A DNA stretch of 7,734 nt from Armatimonadota bacterium. GTDB lineage: Bacteria > Armatimonadota > UBA10988 > DTZQ01. The stretch covers positions 1 through 7,734 of the forward strand of contig DTZQ01000409.1 in the NCBI GenBank assembly GCA_012961305.1, written 5' to 3'. Below are positions 1-6,607 of the stretch, in pieces. Both the position numbers and the translations under genes were made by a program. The notes below the pieces were generated by a model, which saw only the letters and a list, made by a program, of their open reading frames with translations, made no database searches and had not been told where the DNA came from. Within the stretch, counting starts at the first letter, position 1; each line of letters opens with the position of its first letter.

Positions 1-814
1 CATCCACGAAACAGCCTACTCCATAGACCCTCATTTTCACCTTAGCCGGGTCATCGCTCACGGCTACCTGCAAAGACCATGGCTCGGTTCGGCCCAGTCG
101 GCGCATAGCCTTTCCGTCGTTGACCGGGACAAAGCCCGGATATTCCACAGTGACCGAGGTGACCGCAGCTCCGAGGTTGCCCATTCCACGCGACTTGCCG
201 TAGCCCATCGGTATCTGCCCGGCCTCTAAATCCCGCAGGGCCAAAGCCAGCAGGCCCAACTGCCATAGTTCAAAGTTCTCCAGGGTTATTTGGGTAGGGA
301 AACAACCACCGGTGACCACTTCTACGGCGAAGAGCGCCCCTTTGGCAGAGGAGCCCAGCACCCGGTCAATGGCTACATGGTTGCGAATCTCCGTTCGGTT
401 CGCTCGTTCCCAAGTCTCAGGAGTAGGATAGGCATCAGCGATACGCATTCGGCTGGCCAGTGCGGTGGAGCCAAAGGTACGGCAGATAGAACAAGACTCG
501 CGGTAACGCTTGGCGGTGTCTGGCTCGTTCTCCAACGGCTTGCTGCAGCGTTTCTCCTCGTCGAACAGGGGGCAGCACCACAGCCCGATGGTGCGGGCGA
601 TGGCCTCACAGTAGGCGCGGAGCATCCCTTTCAGACTACTGCCGGGCAGATAGACGGTTTCGCTGGCGGGCCCGTGAAGGGTACGCACGCAGAACATTTC
701 TACGTCCGCGTTCTCTGCATGGTTACCGGCGGGCACGTCCGTCTTGACCAGGAGGGGGCCCTCGGGCCAGAGGGTCAGGCTAATGATAGCGCGGTTAAGG
801 CTCTGTTTGAACAC
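1..814 (-). CDS. csm3: Cas7/Csm3-like RAMP subunit (third copy), partial, runs off the window
   Basis: 271 codons are open from a GTG at 812-814 to the window edge; the C-terminus is missing. Motifs: DVEMFCVRT (37-45) with D37 at the likely catalytic Asp position; VYLPGSSLKGMLRAYCEAI (54-72), a clear RAMP loop; a cysteine cluster C80, C81, C90, C108, C111 with SICRTFGSTALASRMRIAD (109-127); HVAIDRVLGSSAKGALFAVE (146-165), the Csm3 thumb-like segment; and MGYGKSRGMGNL (203-214), the Gly-rich loop. The GTG start is chosen because AAGGAGGTGA lies just upstream at 821-830 and the first beta strand (AIISLTLWPEGPL) follows at once; the next in-frame ATG, at residue 40, would cut the first motif. 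The start lies inside the end of the second cas7, overlapping 20 bases, so coupled translation is likely. In III-D loci a run of Cas7 paralogues at this position is normal, often followed by csx19, which may lie beyond the edge. Confidence 0.9.
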   Translation of the reverse strand, partial: MFKQSLNRAIISLTLWPEGPLLVKTDVPAGNHAENADVEMFCVRTLHGPASETVYLPGSSLKGMLRAYCEAIARTIGLWCCPLFDEEKRCSKPLENEPDTAKRYRESCSICRTFGSTALASRMRIADAYPTPETWERANRTEIRNHVAIDRVLGSSAKGALFAVEVVTGGCFPTQITLENFELWQLGLLALALRDLEAGQIPMGYGKSRGMGNLGAAVTSVTVEYPGFVPVNDGKAMRRLGRTEPWSLQVAVSDDPAKVKMRVYGVGCFVD

Positions 815-2117
815 TTTCCCTCACCTCCTTCTTCTCTGACAGTTGCTCTAATCGGGTCAGGAAAACCCTGATTTTCTCCTCGACGAAGTTCCGTACTTCA
901 TCTGGCATTTCACCCTCTTTCTCCCCTTGCTCTGGCTCCGACGACGGTGCTTCCGCCTCCTCTGCCTTGGCCGGGTAGCCACTCCCCGGCGAAATCTGAC
1001 CTTGGTCATCCTGGAACAAGAGGCCCTCCCTAATTAATTCGTCTAAAAAGGCGGTCAGGGCCTGCGGCTGCTCGACGGGGGTTAGCAGGATATCTGCCTG
1101 AAAAATGGCTGTGGCGGTCACTCCTTGCCCTTTGCATTTTTGCTGCAGCCACTTGCGGGGGACGGGGAGGGAGTCAGCCTTTTGCAGGATGTCCAAGACC
1201 TTTTGGACGAATTGCTCTCGCAGGGTTGGTTCTTCAGACGGGGGTGAGGCTGTCTCTTCTACGGGCAGAAGGGCAGCGGCAGGCGTGAGTCCGTAAACTT
1301 TTCCCTGGCGGGTGGTCAGCCACTCAATGAGGGAGGCGGCTTCGACAGCCTCAACGGAGTCCCAATGCAGCAGGACCCGTCCCAGTCCGCGTGAGGTACG
1401 CCCGCCGAGGCTCACCAGGCCATCGCGGGTGAACTGCATTAGTCCTACGAAGAGCATTCCCAACTCCCATTCCTTCACGTTCTCCACCAGGATTTTCCAG
1501 CGGAACTGGGTGCCGGGGGGCACCACCTCGAAGTCATAGAGGCGTCCTCCTTCGGCGGTGCGAGAGTCGCGGTTGATGGCTACGCCATCACGCACCTGGG
1601 TCTCTTGCGCCCAAGTCTCTGCCACCACCGGCAAATCTGCGACCAGGACCCGGGATTGCAGATAAGGGGAACCCAACAGCAGACAGAGGGGGCAAGAATG
1701 GGCCCGTACTTCGTCCAAAATGGCGTGGTCGTCGGGGTCAGTGCGGCGCCACTCATTGAAGGCATTGCGCAGGGTCTTGTTTACCGAGAGGCAGCCGGTT
1801 GAGTTGTCGGTAGTGATGAGACAGGGTTGTGGGTAAAGGGTGGCGAAAGCCGGGAAGCGTTGGGTGAGGCGGCAGGAGTGGGAAACGGGACGTGAGAGTC
1901 GCCAGAGTTCGCTCAGCGGATGCAAGAGGGTCTCCAGCAGGGAGCGGAGCACCCCTTTGAAGGAGGAACCGGGGATGAAAGGCTCGCCCAGTACCGTTTT
2001 GATGACCGGACTTTCGGTCTCCAATTCGCCTAATGCTGAGGCAGAACCGACGTGTAGCGCAGTCCTCGCCTCCAGGCGACCACAGAGCAGATAGCGGTTG
2101 CGAAAGGTATCGAACAT
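795..2117 (-). CDS. csm3: Cas7/Csm3-like RAMP subunit (second copy) with long C-terminal extension
   Basis: 440 residues, far longer than a standard Csm3 (about 220-280). Residues 1-255 are a Cas7 core: ALHVGSASALGELETESPVIK (20-40), FIPGSSFKGVLRSLLE (47-62), CPLCLLLGSPYLQSRVLVADL (142-162), the thumb-like motif GVAINRDSRTAEGGRLYDFE (178-197), and GGRTSRGLGRVLL (238-250). Where Csm3 has catalytic Asp in DSPVI, this protein has TESPVI, so Glu35 is at that position. Residues about 296-378 form a helical, possibly winged-helix domain, including LREQFVQKVLDILQKAD (299-315) and ALTAFLDELIREGLLFQDDQ (353-372). Residues 383-403 are acidic low complexity, and 404-430 look like a final charged helix. 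It starts 4 bases after cas11 with AAGGAGG at 8-base spacing. Its last 20 bases overlap the next gene. The core call is secure; the role of the extension is unknown. Confidence 0.92.
   Translation of the reverse strand: MFDTFRNRYLLCGRLEARTALHVGSASALGELETESPVIKTVLGEPFIPGSSFKGVLRSLLETLLHPLSELWRLSRPVSHSCRLTQRFPAFATLYPQPCLITTDNSTGCLSVNKTLRNAFNEWRRTDPDDHAILDEVRAHSCPLCLLLGSPYLQSRVLVADLPVVAETWAQETQVRDGVAINRDSRTAEGGRLYDFEVVPPGTQFRWKILVENVKEWELGMLFVGLMQFTRDGLVSLGGRTSRGLGRVLLHWDSVEAVEAASLIEWLTTRQGKVYGLTPAAALLPVEETASPPSEEPTLREQFVQKVLDILQKADSLPVPRKWLQQKCKGQGVTATAIFQADILLTPVEQPQALTAFLDELIREGLLFQDDQGQISPGSGYPAKAEEAEAPSSEPEQGEKEGEMPDEVRNFVEEKIRVFLTRLEQLSEKKEVRESVQTEP
821..830 (-). promoter_or_regulatory. 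Ribosome binding site for the third cas7 gene
   Basis: The minus strand reads AAGGAGGTGA here, almost fully complementary to the 16S rRNA 3' end, ending 6 bases before the GTG at 814. It lies inside the last codons of the second cas7 and decides the non-ATG start of the third. Confidence 0.85.
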
Positions 2118-2121
2118 GGCT

Positions 2122-2613
2122 TTAACCTCCTTGGGTGACGTTCTGATAGCCGAAGGTCCAGATGAGCAACTGGAGGAAGGAGCGAACCAGGCGGATATGT
2201 ATCTGCTTCACCAGATTTTCATCCCGTTCCGCCTCTGAGATATCGGAGGCCAACTGGTTTGCCTGTTGGTACAGTTCTTCAGTCAGTACAACCTTGAGTT
2301 GGTTCCCGAAGGCTTGCTCCTGGTCGCGCAAGTTATTGTTCTGTCTGCGCGCTCCCCAAGCCCATCGCTTGCCCCGCTTGTTATTACCGATGTCTCCCAA
2401 ATCCTTGCCTGTCTGGTGTTCCAACCGGGCGACGACTTTGCGCACCGATTGGGTCCAAGAGGCCAACAGGGCAATTTTGTGCAATTGGTCGTCCTTCATC
2501 CCGCTGTTGTTGCGGTAAATTTCCGTTTGGTTCACCAGGGACTGGGCCTTTTGGGCCAGCCAATCCCCGCATTCGTCCACTTTGCGCCGAATGGTCAGTT
2601 CAAGGGTGTTCAT
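2122..2613 (-). CDS. cas11: Small subunit (Cas11/Csm2-like) of the type III-D complex
   Basis: 163 residues, predicted all-helical, with no signal peptide or membrane segment. Position between csx10 and a cas7 gene, size and helical character fit the type III small subunit, which forms a filament along the Cas7 backbone and contacts crRNA and target. Helices are suggested at 5-30, 38-68, 96-123 and 128-155; HIRLVRSFLQLLIWTFGY (139-156) resembles the closing helix of small subunits. Residues 77-94 are a basic, Trp- and Asn-rich loop (NNKRGKRWAWGARRQNNN), perhaps for nucleic-acid contact. The ATG overlaps the csx10 stop (ATGA), and a near-consensus AGGAGGTGA lies 7 bases upstream, so this subunit may be translated well, as expected for a multi-copy filament protein. 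The family call rests mainly on context because small subunits share little sequence. Confidence 0.8.
   Translation of the reverse strand: MNTLELTIRRKVDECGDWLAQKAQSLVNQTEIYRNNSGMKDDQLHKIALLASWTQSVRKVVARLEHQTGKDLGDIGNNKRGKRWAWGARRQNNNLRDQEQAFGNQLKVVLTEELYQQANQLASDISEAERDENLVKQIHIRLVRSFLQLLIWTFGYQNVTQGG
2126..2132 (-). promoter_or_regulatory. Ribosome binding site for the second cas7 gene
   Basis: The minus strand reads AAGGAGG, 8 bases before the ATG at 2117, inside the last codons of cas11. Strength and spacing are near ideal. Confidence 0.8.
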
Positions 2614-3902
2614 ACGCTTGTCACCTCCTGATGAAAGGGGTCACAGACCAGGACGCGGCCGAAGCCTTCCGCCCGGCGCTCGCCGAGACCGACCAGTTCG
2701 ATTTCCCGCAGGGCTTGTACCAGGGGATGCTTCTCCGCGCCGGTCTCGTCAGTAGGCAAATGGCCCTTCCACTTATATACGAACACACTGCCCGCGGAGC
2801 AGGCGAGGTCTACGGCTTTGGGCAACCCCCAGGCCACATTCCAACCGCTGACTCGTCGGGGGCTGACCCAACGGCGCACCAGTTGTACCTCTTCGCCTCC
2901 CAGGGTAGAGACGTTCCATTCCAGGGTGGGCGTGCCGGCAGGAGTGCGCAGGATGGCGTCGGACTGGAGGGTGAGGACGAAGTAGGTGTCTGGGGGTTTG
3001 GATGGTAAGGCGTTGGGTCGGCCCGCAAGAGCATGGTAGTCGCACCAGTGCTCTGTGAGCAGGTCGTTAAAGGCCCTGATGCGGGCGGAGACTGGGGGAA
3101 GGGTACAACGCGGATCGCTGAGTGGCAGACGATACACGTTAATTTCTACCTCCCCCGCACCGCTGCTAACCCGCGCGCCCAGCCGGGGAATTCTCAGGGC
3201 CTGTTCCACTTGCGCCAAGTTGAGATGAGCCGGCACGGTCACTACCCCGCGAAACTGGTTGTTGGCAGAGAGGGCGCTGATGGAGTAAAGGAGTCCGTGC
3301 TTGGCCGTACGGGTGACCCGGCTGATGGCGCTGTGGGAGAGGCGGTGCATTCTGGCGCGCACGGCGCGATAGGTATAAGGTTTAGTTCCAAATGGTTGGA
3401 TTACTCGCTCGTAAAACCCGGCCAAGGGTTCCGTCGAACATTCACAATTTGCTCTCTGGCAGCGCAGGTCGAAGGCTACGGGCATCTCCTCTGCCATTGC
3501 TTCGTAAACCAGTTGGGGTATCAGAGTGTCAAAGACGCCGTGGGGTTCCATCTCCAAATCGGCAAGGTCCGGGTTTTCCTGCACTCGCAACTTAAACCCG
3601 CTGACGAACCCCGGGAAGTGCTTACAAGTGCGGGCCGTGGCTGGCAGAACCAAAGTATAATCAGGTTGACAGGCATGCCTGCGCTCTTGCGCTGGATAAC
3701 AGTTGCCAAATAAAACCGCTTCCTGCGATTTAAAAAGCCGGTCATAGAGACCCTTATTGGTTCGGAGCCAATGCACGGCCACTGCTCCCCGCAGCACGCT
3801 GCCGGGAATGTAGTCGCGGGTGGTGATGAACATCCCATAGGGCCGTAGGCCACCAGCGGTGATGGGGCTCTTCGCCTTAACAATCACCAACAGTTGGTTC
3901 AT
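2610..3902 (-). CDS. csx10: Csx10, Cas5-type RAMP subunit of type III-D
   Basis: 430 residues from the ATG at 3900-3902. Csx10 is the Cas5-group protein that marks subtype III-D and should hold the crRNA 5' handle beside Cas10. It begins with a beta strand (LLVIVKAKSPITAGG, 4-18), then YIPGSVLRGAVAVHWL (31-46), the RAMP loop that in Csx10 replaces the Cas7 IPGSSLKG. A cysteine-containing insert follows (C68, C78, C93, C148, C153, C155). Next are LSHSAISRVTRTAKHGLLYS (188-207) and, near the end, VGLGERRAEGFGRVLV (404-419), the Csx10 Gly/Arg-rich loop. An upstream in-frame ATG at 4019 would add 39 residues that only translate the tail of the previous gene out of frame. I chose the inner ATG because it forms an ATGA overlap with that gene and puts the first beta strand at the N-terminus. 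Its own ribosome binding site is weak, so coupled translation is likely. It overlaps cas11 by 4 bases. Confidence 0.92.
   Translation of the reverse strand: MNQLLVIVKAKSPITAGGLRPYGMFITTRDYIPGSVLRGAVAVHWLRTNKGLYDRLFKSQEAVLFGNCYPAQERRHACQPDYTLVLPATARTCKHFPGFVSGFKLRVQENPDLADLEMEPHGVFDTLIPQLVYEAMAEEMPVAFDLRCQRANCECSTEPLAGFYERVIQPFGTKPYTYRAVRARMHRLSHSAISRVTRTAKHGLLYSISALSANNQFRGVVTVPAHLNLAQVEQALRIPRLGARVSSGAGEVEINVYRLPLSDPRCTLPPVSARIRAFNDLLTEHWCDYHALAGRPNALPSKPPDTYFVLTLQSDAILRTPAGTPTLEWNVSTLGGEEVQLVRRWVSPRRVSGWNVAWGLPKAVDLACSAGSVFVYKWKGHLPTDETGAEKHPLVQALREIELVGLGERRAEGFGRVLVCDPFHQEVTSV
2621..2629 (-). promoter_or_regulatory. Ribosome binding site for the small-subunit gene
   Basis: The minus strand reads AGGAGGTGA, ending 7 bases before the cas11 ATG and lying inside the final codons of csx10. 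Together with the ATGA overlap it allows both coupled re-initiation and independent initiation. Confidence 0.85.
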
Positions 3903-4651
3903 AATTTTCGCCACCCTTCCAATCCTTGTCGAAACTCCTCTGGGGTCAGTATCTTTCCCCCAACCTTCACTTCCAGGAACGGCAGGCCGATGGAATGCCC
4001 AGCCGGCGGTAACAGCCAACCCAGTCCTCGGCTCTTGCTTCCCCCCAAGGCGTGCAAGGCCAACAGTCCTGCCTGAAGCAAACTGACGAAGCGAACTGCT
4101 TTGGCCTCAGGCAGCGAGCCAAAAATGCGACCACGAAAGAGGGGTTGCCAACCCGGGGCCGAAGTGGCACTGGTGTAGAGCCGCTCCTCTGCCGCCACCC
4201 GTCGCAGGCGAGAGATGGCTACGCTGGCCCGCACCTGAGTTTTAGCCATCTCTTCCCACAATTGACGGGACAAATCCGCGGGTGCTTCCTCTATCAAGGT
4301 AGTGAAAATGAGTGAACTGGGCTGCCAAGTACAGCCGAAAATCTGGCACAGTTCACAGATAGGAAACTCAGCCGAAGAAGCCAAGGCAACTCGAGAGTTA
4401 GGCTTAGCCAGGAACGGATGGGGACACATGTCCTCCGTGCGCGGCGGCTGGCAGTAGTCTTCCGGCCGACCCAGCGCAGAGGCAATGCGCTGACATTCGT
4501 CTCGCAGCCGCCCCTTCAAAGTTGTGCCAGGGATGATTAAACGTCCTCTCTCGTCTTGGGTGGTTGCCCGGTCTACCCCTGCTGCTACCACACCTGAGCC
4601 GATAAGCAAGGCCGATTCAAATTGCAGTTTGTAAGTAATTTCCACTTCCAT
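3899..4651 (-). CDS. csm3: Cas7/Csm3-like RAMP backbone subunit (first copy)
   Basis: 250 residues, the usual size for a compact Csm3-like Cas7. Cas7 subunits bind the crRNA spacer, and in type III they cleave target RNA at 6-nt intervals using an Asp in a flexible loop. Here LLIGSG (15-20) is followed by AAGVDRATTQD, with D27 at the position of the catalytic Asp. IIPGTTLKGRLRDEC (39-53) matches the RAMP motif IPGSSLKG-LR. Also present are CELCQIFG (99-106), from a cysteine pattern shared with the other two Cas7 genes, and the Gly-rich motif GGSKSRGLGWLL (203-214). C67, C76, C99 and C102 could bind zinc. It starts 27 bases after cas10, with AAGGAGG 12 bases upstream. Its TGA overlaps the csx10 ATG (ATGA). 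In III-D1-like loci the gene between cas10 and csx10 is usually a Csm3-like subunit; a Csm5-like terminal role is possible. Confidence 0.9.
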   Translation of the reverse strand: MEVEITYKLQFESALLIGSGVVAAGVDRATTQDERGRLIIPGTTLKGRLRDECQRIASALGRPEDYCQPPRTEDMCPHPFLAKPNSRVALASSAEFPICELCQIFGCTWQPSSLIFTTLIEEAPADLSRQLWEEMAKTQVRASVAISRLRRVAAEERLYTSATSAPGWQPLFRGRIFGSLPEAKAVRFVSLLQAGLLALHALGGSKSRGLGWLLPPAGHSIGLPFLEVKVGGKILTPEEFRQGLEGWRKL

Positions 4652-4663
4652 AGACAGTGGCTC

Positions 4664-4670
4664 CCTCCTT
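4664..4670 (-). promoter_or_regulatory. Ribosome binding site for the first cas7 gene
   Basis: The minus strand reads AAGGAGG in the 27-base gap after cas10. The 12-base spacing to the ATG at 4651 is longer than usual. This gap is the only sizeable non-coding sequence between cas genes in the window. Confidence 0.65.
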
Positions 4671-4678
4671 TAATTCGT

Positions 4679-6607
4679 TTAGGCCACGAAATCGTAAATT
4701 TCCAGCAGGTCGCGTAGCGGGGTTCGATAACATTTCACCCGTCCTCGCCGCACACAGTACCAGGGACCAGTTTGGCCCAAGCCCATTGCCTGGACGAACT
4801 GCTGGTAGAATGCCCAGGGGGAATCGGGCCGGATGCCTACGCCTGGCTGGTAAGCCTTCGCGATTTGCCGCTGGCAGTAAAGTTCTGCCTCCCCCGGCCA
4901 CCGCTCCAACATCTCATTGAGCGCTTGTAACTGGGTGCGGGGGAAGGAATGTTCCTTGAACTTCTGCACATACTCCAGTAGACAACGTAAGCGGGAAAGT
5001 GAATAAGGGCGCTCAGTGAGGGGTACGTAGAGGGGAATCCGCAAGGGTAGAGACACGCGCCACCTTTCGTACAGAACCTTACGAGCCTCTGGGAAATGTT
5101 CTCCATAAGTACTGCTGCCTTTGAATACCGCAAAATCGAAATGGGCCTCCGGTCTTGCGCCAGGCTTTTGGACCGCGGCTTGCGACCGCGCCCTTTTGGC
5201 ACTTTTTAACAACTCAGTGGCCAGTTCTTGCAGATAGTAGATGGGCTGGTTGTGCTGGGCAATCACCACACCTCCAGACATAGTTGCTTGTCCAATGGCC
5301 GATTCTACCTCCTGGGAGAATGTTTCGCTGATAGAGACCATAAGCGGCAAGGCAACATCGCCGGGCACGATGAGGCAAACATCGTCTCCCCCCACGGTCA
5401 GAATCTCGAAGGGATGATAGTGGTCACAAGGGGAGAGGTGATAAGCCAGAGAGCGGAAAAGGGCCTTCTTCGTAGCCAGATTGAGTGCCTCAGAAAGGCG
5501 GCGAAACTCGGCCGGCGATTCCTGACTCAGCACGCGCTCCCCTAACCCGTCACCATCCAGATAGATGAAGCCTATGTAACCTTTGGCCCGACCCTGGGCG
5601 GTTTGACCAACTTGCTCTACATCTCGGGCGGGTGACAGGCGCGGCAACTGTTGAGGTTTAAGGCCACTTCCTTGCAAGTATTCTGATACCAGTTTTTCCT
5701 GTTGGAGGAAGTCCCTGAAATTTCGGACATAATGGGTTTTCCGCTTCCCCTGTTTCCGCTTCCTTTTACAGGGCCGGCAGAGGTAGGCAGGGGAACCTTC
5801 CGGTGTCCGGCAGCGCCACTCGGCGGGGCGCATCTCGCAGGATGAGCAGCGGCGCACCAAAGGTGGAACTTCCCAATGTGGACGGAGAACCTTTTCTCCT
5901 TTGGCACGCTTCAGTTCCTGTTGTGCCCTCCGCACAGCCCGCAAAAACGGGGTAGCTATGCAAGCCCGTGCATGGACCAAGCGACGAGCATGAGAATCAC
6001 TGGCAACGGCGTTAGTAGCAGGTAATTTGGCTACTCCCTGTAAGGCCAGAGGAACGGTGACTACCGTAATCGTGGCCACTCCGGTGGCGCGAAGATACCA
6101 TTCCTCCAACTGTCGTTGGAAATCCTGGCCCAAATGTGCTGGAACCACGCCCAGCAGCGAGCCGCCGTCGCTGTAAAACAGGCAACCAGCCAACCCCCGC
6201 GAGGCCCACAAGCGAGGAGAAAGTCGTGTATTCAGCAAGTCCAGCAGGCGACTGGCCCCGCGAATCTCTGGCAGTTTGACCGATTCAAAGACGTAGGTTT
6301 TCACTTGGTCGGTGTCTGCTGCCAGCAGCAGCACCGGTGGACAGGGGAACCGCCTTTCGAAGGTCAGCAGGTCTTCCTGTTCCCTTTCTTCGCCTGCTTG
6401 CTCGCCTGACCCGGCAACTAACACAGCCGCATACTGCCAACATAAGTGAAGGGTCTCCTTAGGCACCTCCTCCACCGATATTTGGGGATTAATATCCAAC
6501 CATTCTGCCAGAACGCAGAGGGCAACTGCCTCTTGGTCCGGTCCCCTGGTCGGGGGCGCACAGTGACTTAATTGCTGCTTTAACTCCTGAGCACGTTGTT
6601 TATTCAC
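4679..6607 (-). CDS. cas10: Cas10, large subunit of type III-D effector complex; GGDD present, HD domain absent
   Basis: 642 residues. Cas10 is the signature type III subunit; on target RNA binding its palm domains convert ATP to cyclic oligoadenylates. Visible parts in order: an N-terminal segment (1-90) without any HD nuclease motif; a first palm region with IRGASRLLDLLN (115-126) and FYSDGGSLLGVVP (144-156); a zinc-finger-like cluster C254/C257/C266/C277/C280 followed by a very basic stretch (281-290); then the second palm with GFIYLDGDGLG (346-356) and the cyclase motif VGGDD, GGDD at 406-409 (bases 5381-5392); and an alpha-helical C-terminal domain. Lack of HD is typical of III-D, so no Cas10 single-strand DNase is expected. 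The GTG start at 6605-6607 has GGGAGG 8 bases upstream and overlaps the cas6 end by 8 bases. The call is secure; cyclase activity is inferred from the intact motif. Confidence 0.96.
   Translation of the reverse strand: MNKQRAQELKQQLSHCAPPTRGPDQEAVALCVLAEWLDINPQISVEEVPKETLHLCWQYAAVLVAGSGEQAGEEREQEDLLTFERRFPCPPVLLLAADTDQVKTYVFESVKLPEIRGASRLLDLLNTRLSPRLWASRGLAGCLFYSDGGSLLGVVPAHLGQDFQRQLEEWYLRATGVATITVVTVPLALQGVAKLPATNAVASDSHARRLVHARACIATPFLRAVRRAQQELKRAKGEKVLRPHWEVPPLVRRCSSCEMRPAEWRCRTPEGSPAYLCRPCKRKRKQGKRKTHYVRNFRDFLQQEKLVSEYLQGSGLKPQQLPRLSPARDVEQVGQTAQGRAKGYIGFIYLDGDGLGERVLSQESPAEFRRLSEALNLATKKALFRSLAYHLSPCDHYHPFEILTVGGDDVCLIVPGDVALPLMVSISETFSQEVESAIGQATMSGGVVIAQHNQPIYYLQELATELLKSAKRARSQAAVQKPGARPEAHFDFAVFKGSSTYGEHFPEARKVLYERWRVSLPLRIPLYVPLTERPYSLSRLRCLLEYVQKFKEHSFPRTQLQALNEMLERWPGEAELYCQRQIAKAYQPGVGIRPDSPWAFYQQFVQAMGLGQTGPWYCVRRGRVKCYRTPLRDLLEIYDFVA

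Noticed and set aside
290..871. 193-residue open frame on the plus strand
   Set aside because: It lies opposite the third cas7 and the end of the second. The minus-strand frame carries clear RAMP motifs, and the plus-strand translation shows no recognisable domain.
3033..3713. 226-residue open frame on the plus strand
   Set aside because: It is antisense to csx10 and has no family features; long antisense frames are common in GC-rich coding DNA.
3903..4019. Longer csx10 start giving 39 extra residues
   Set aside because: The added peptide overlaps the preceding cas7 by about 120 bases and looks unlike any Csx10 N-terminus; the ATGA overlap start at 3902 is much more likely.
6335..6607. HD nuclease domain at the Cas10 N-terminus
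   Set aside because: No paired His-Asp motif is visible in residues 1-90, and III-D Cas10 usually lacks this domain.
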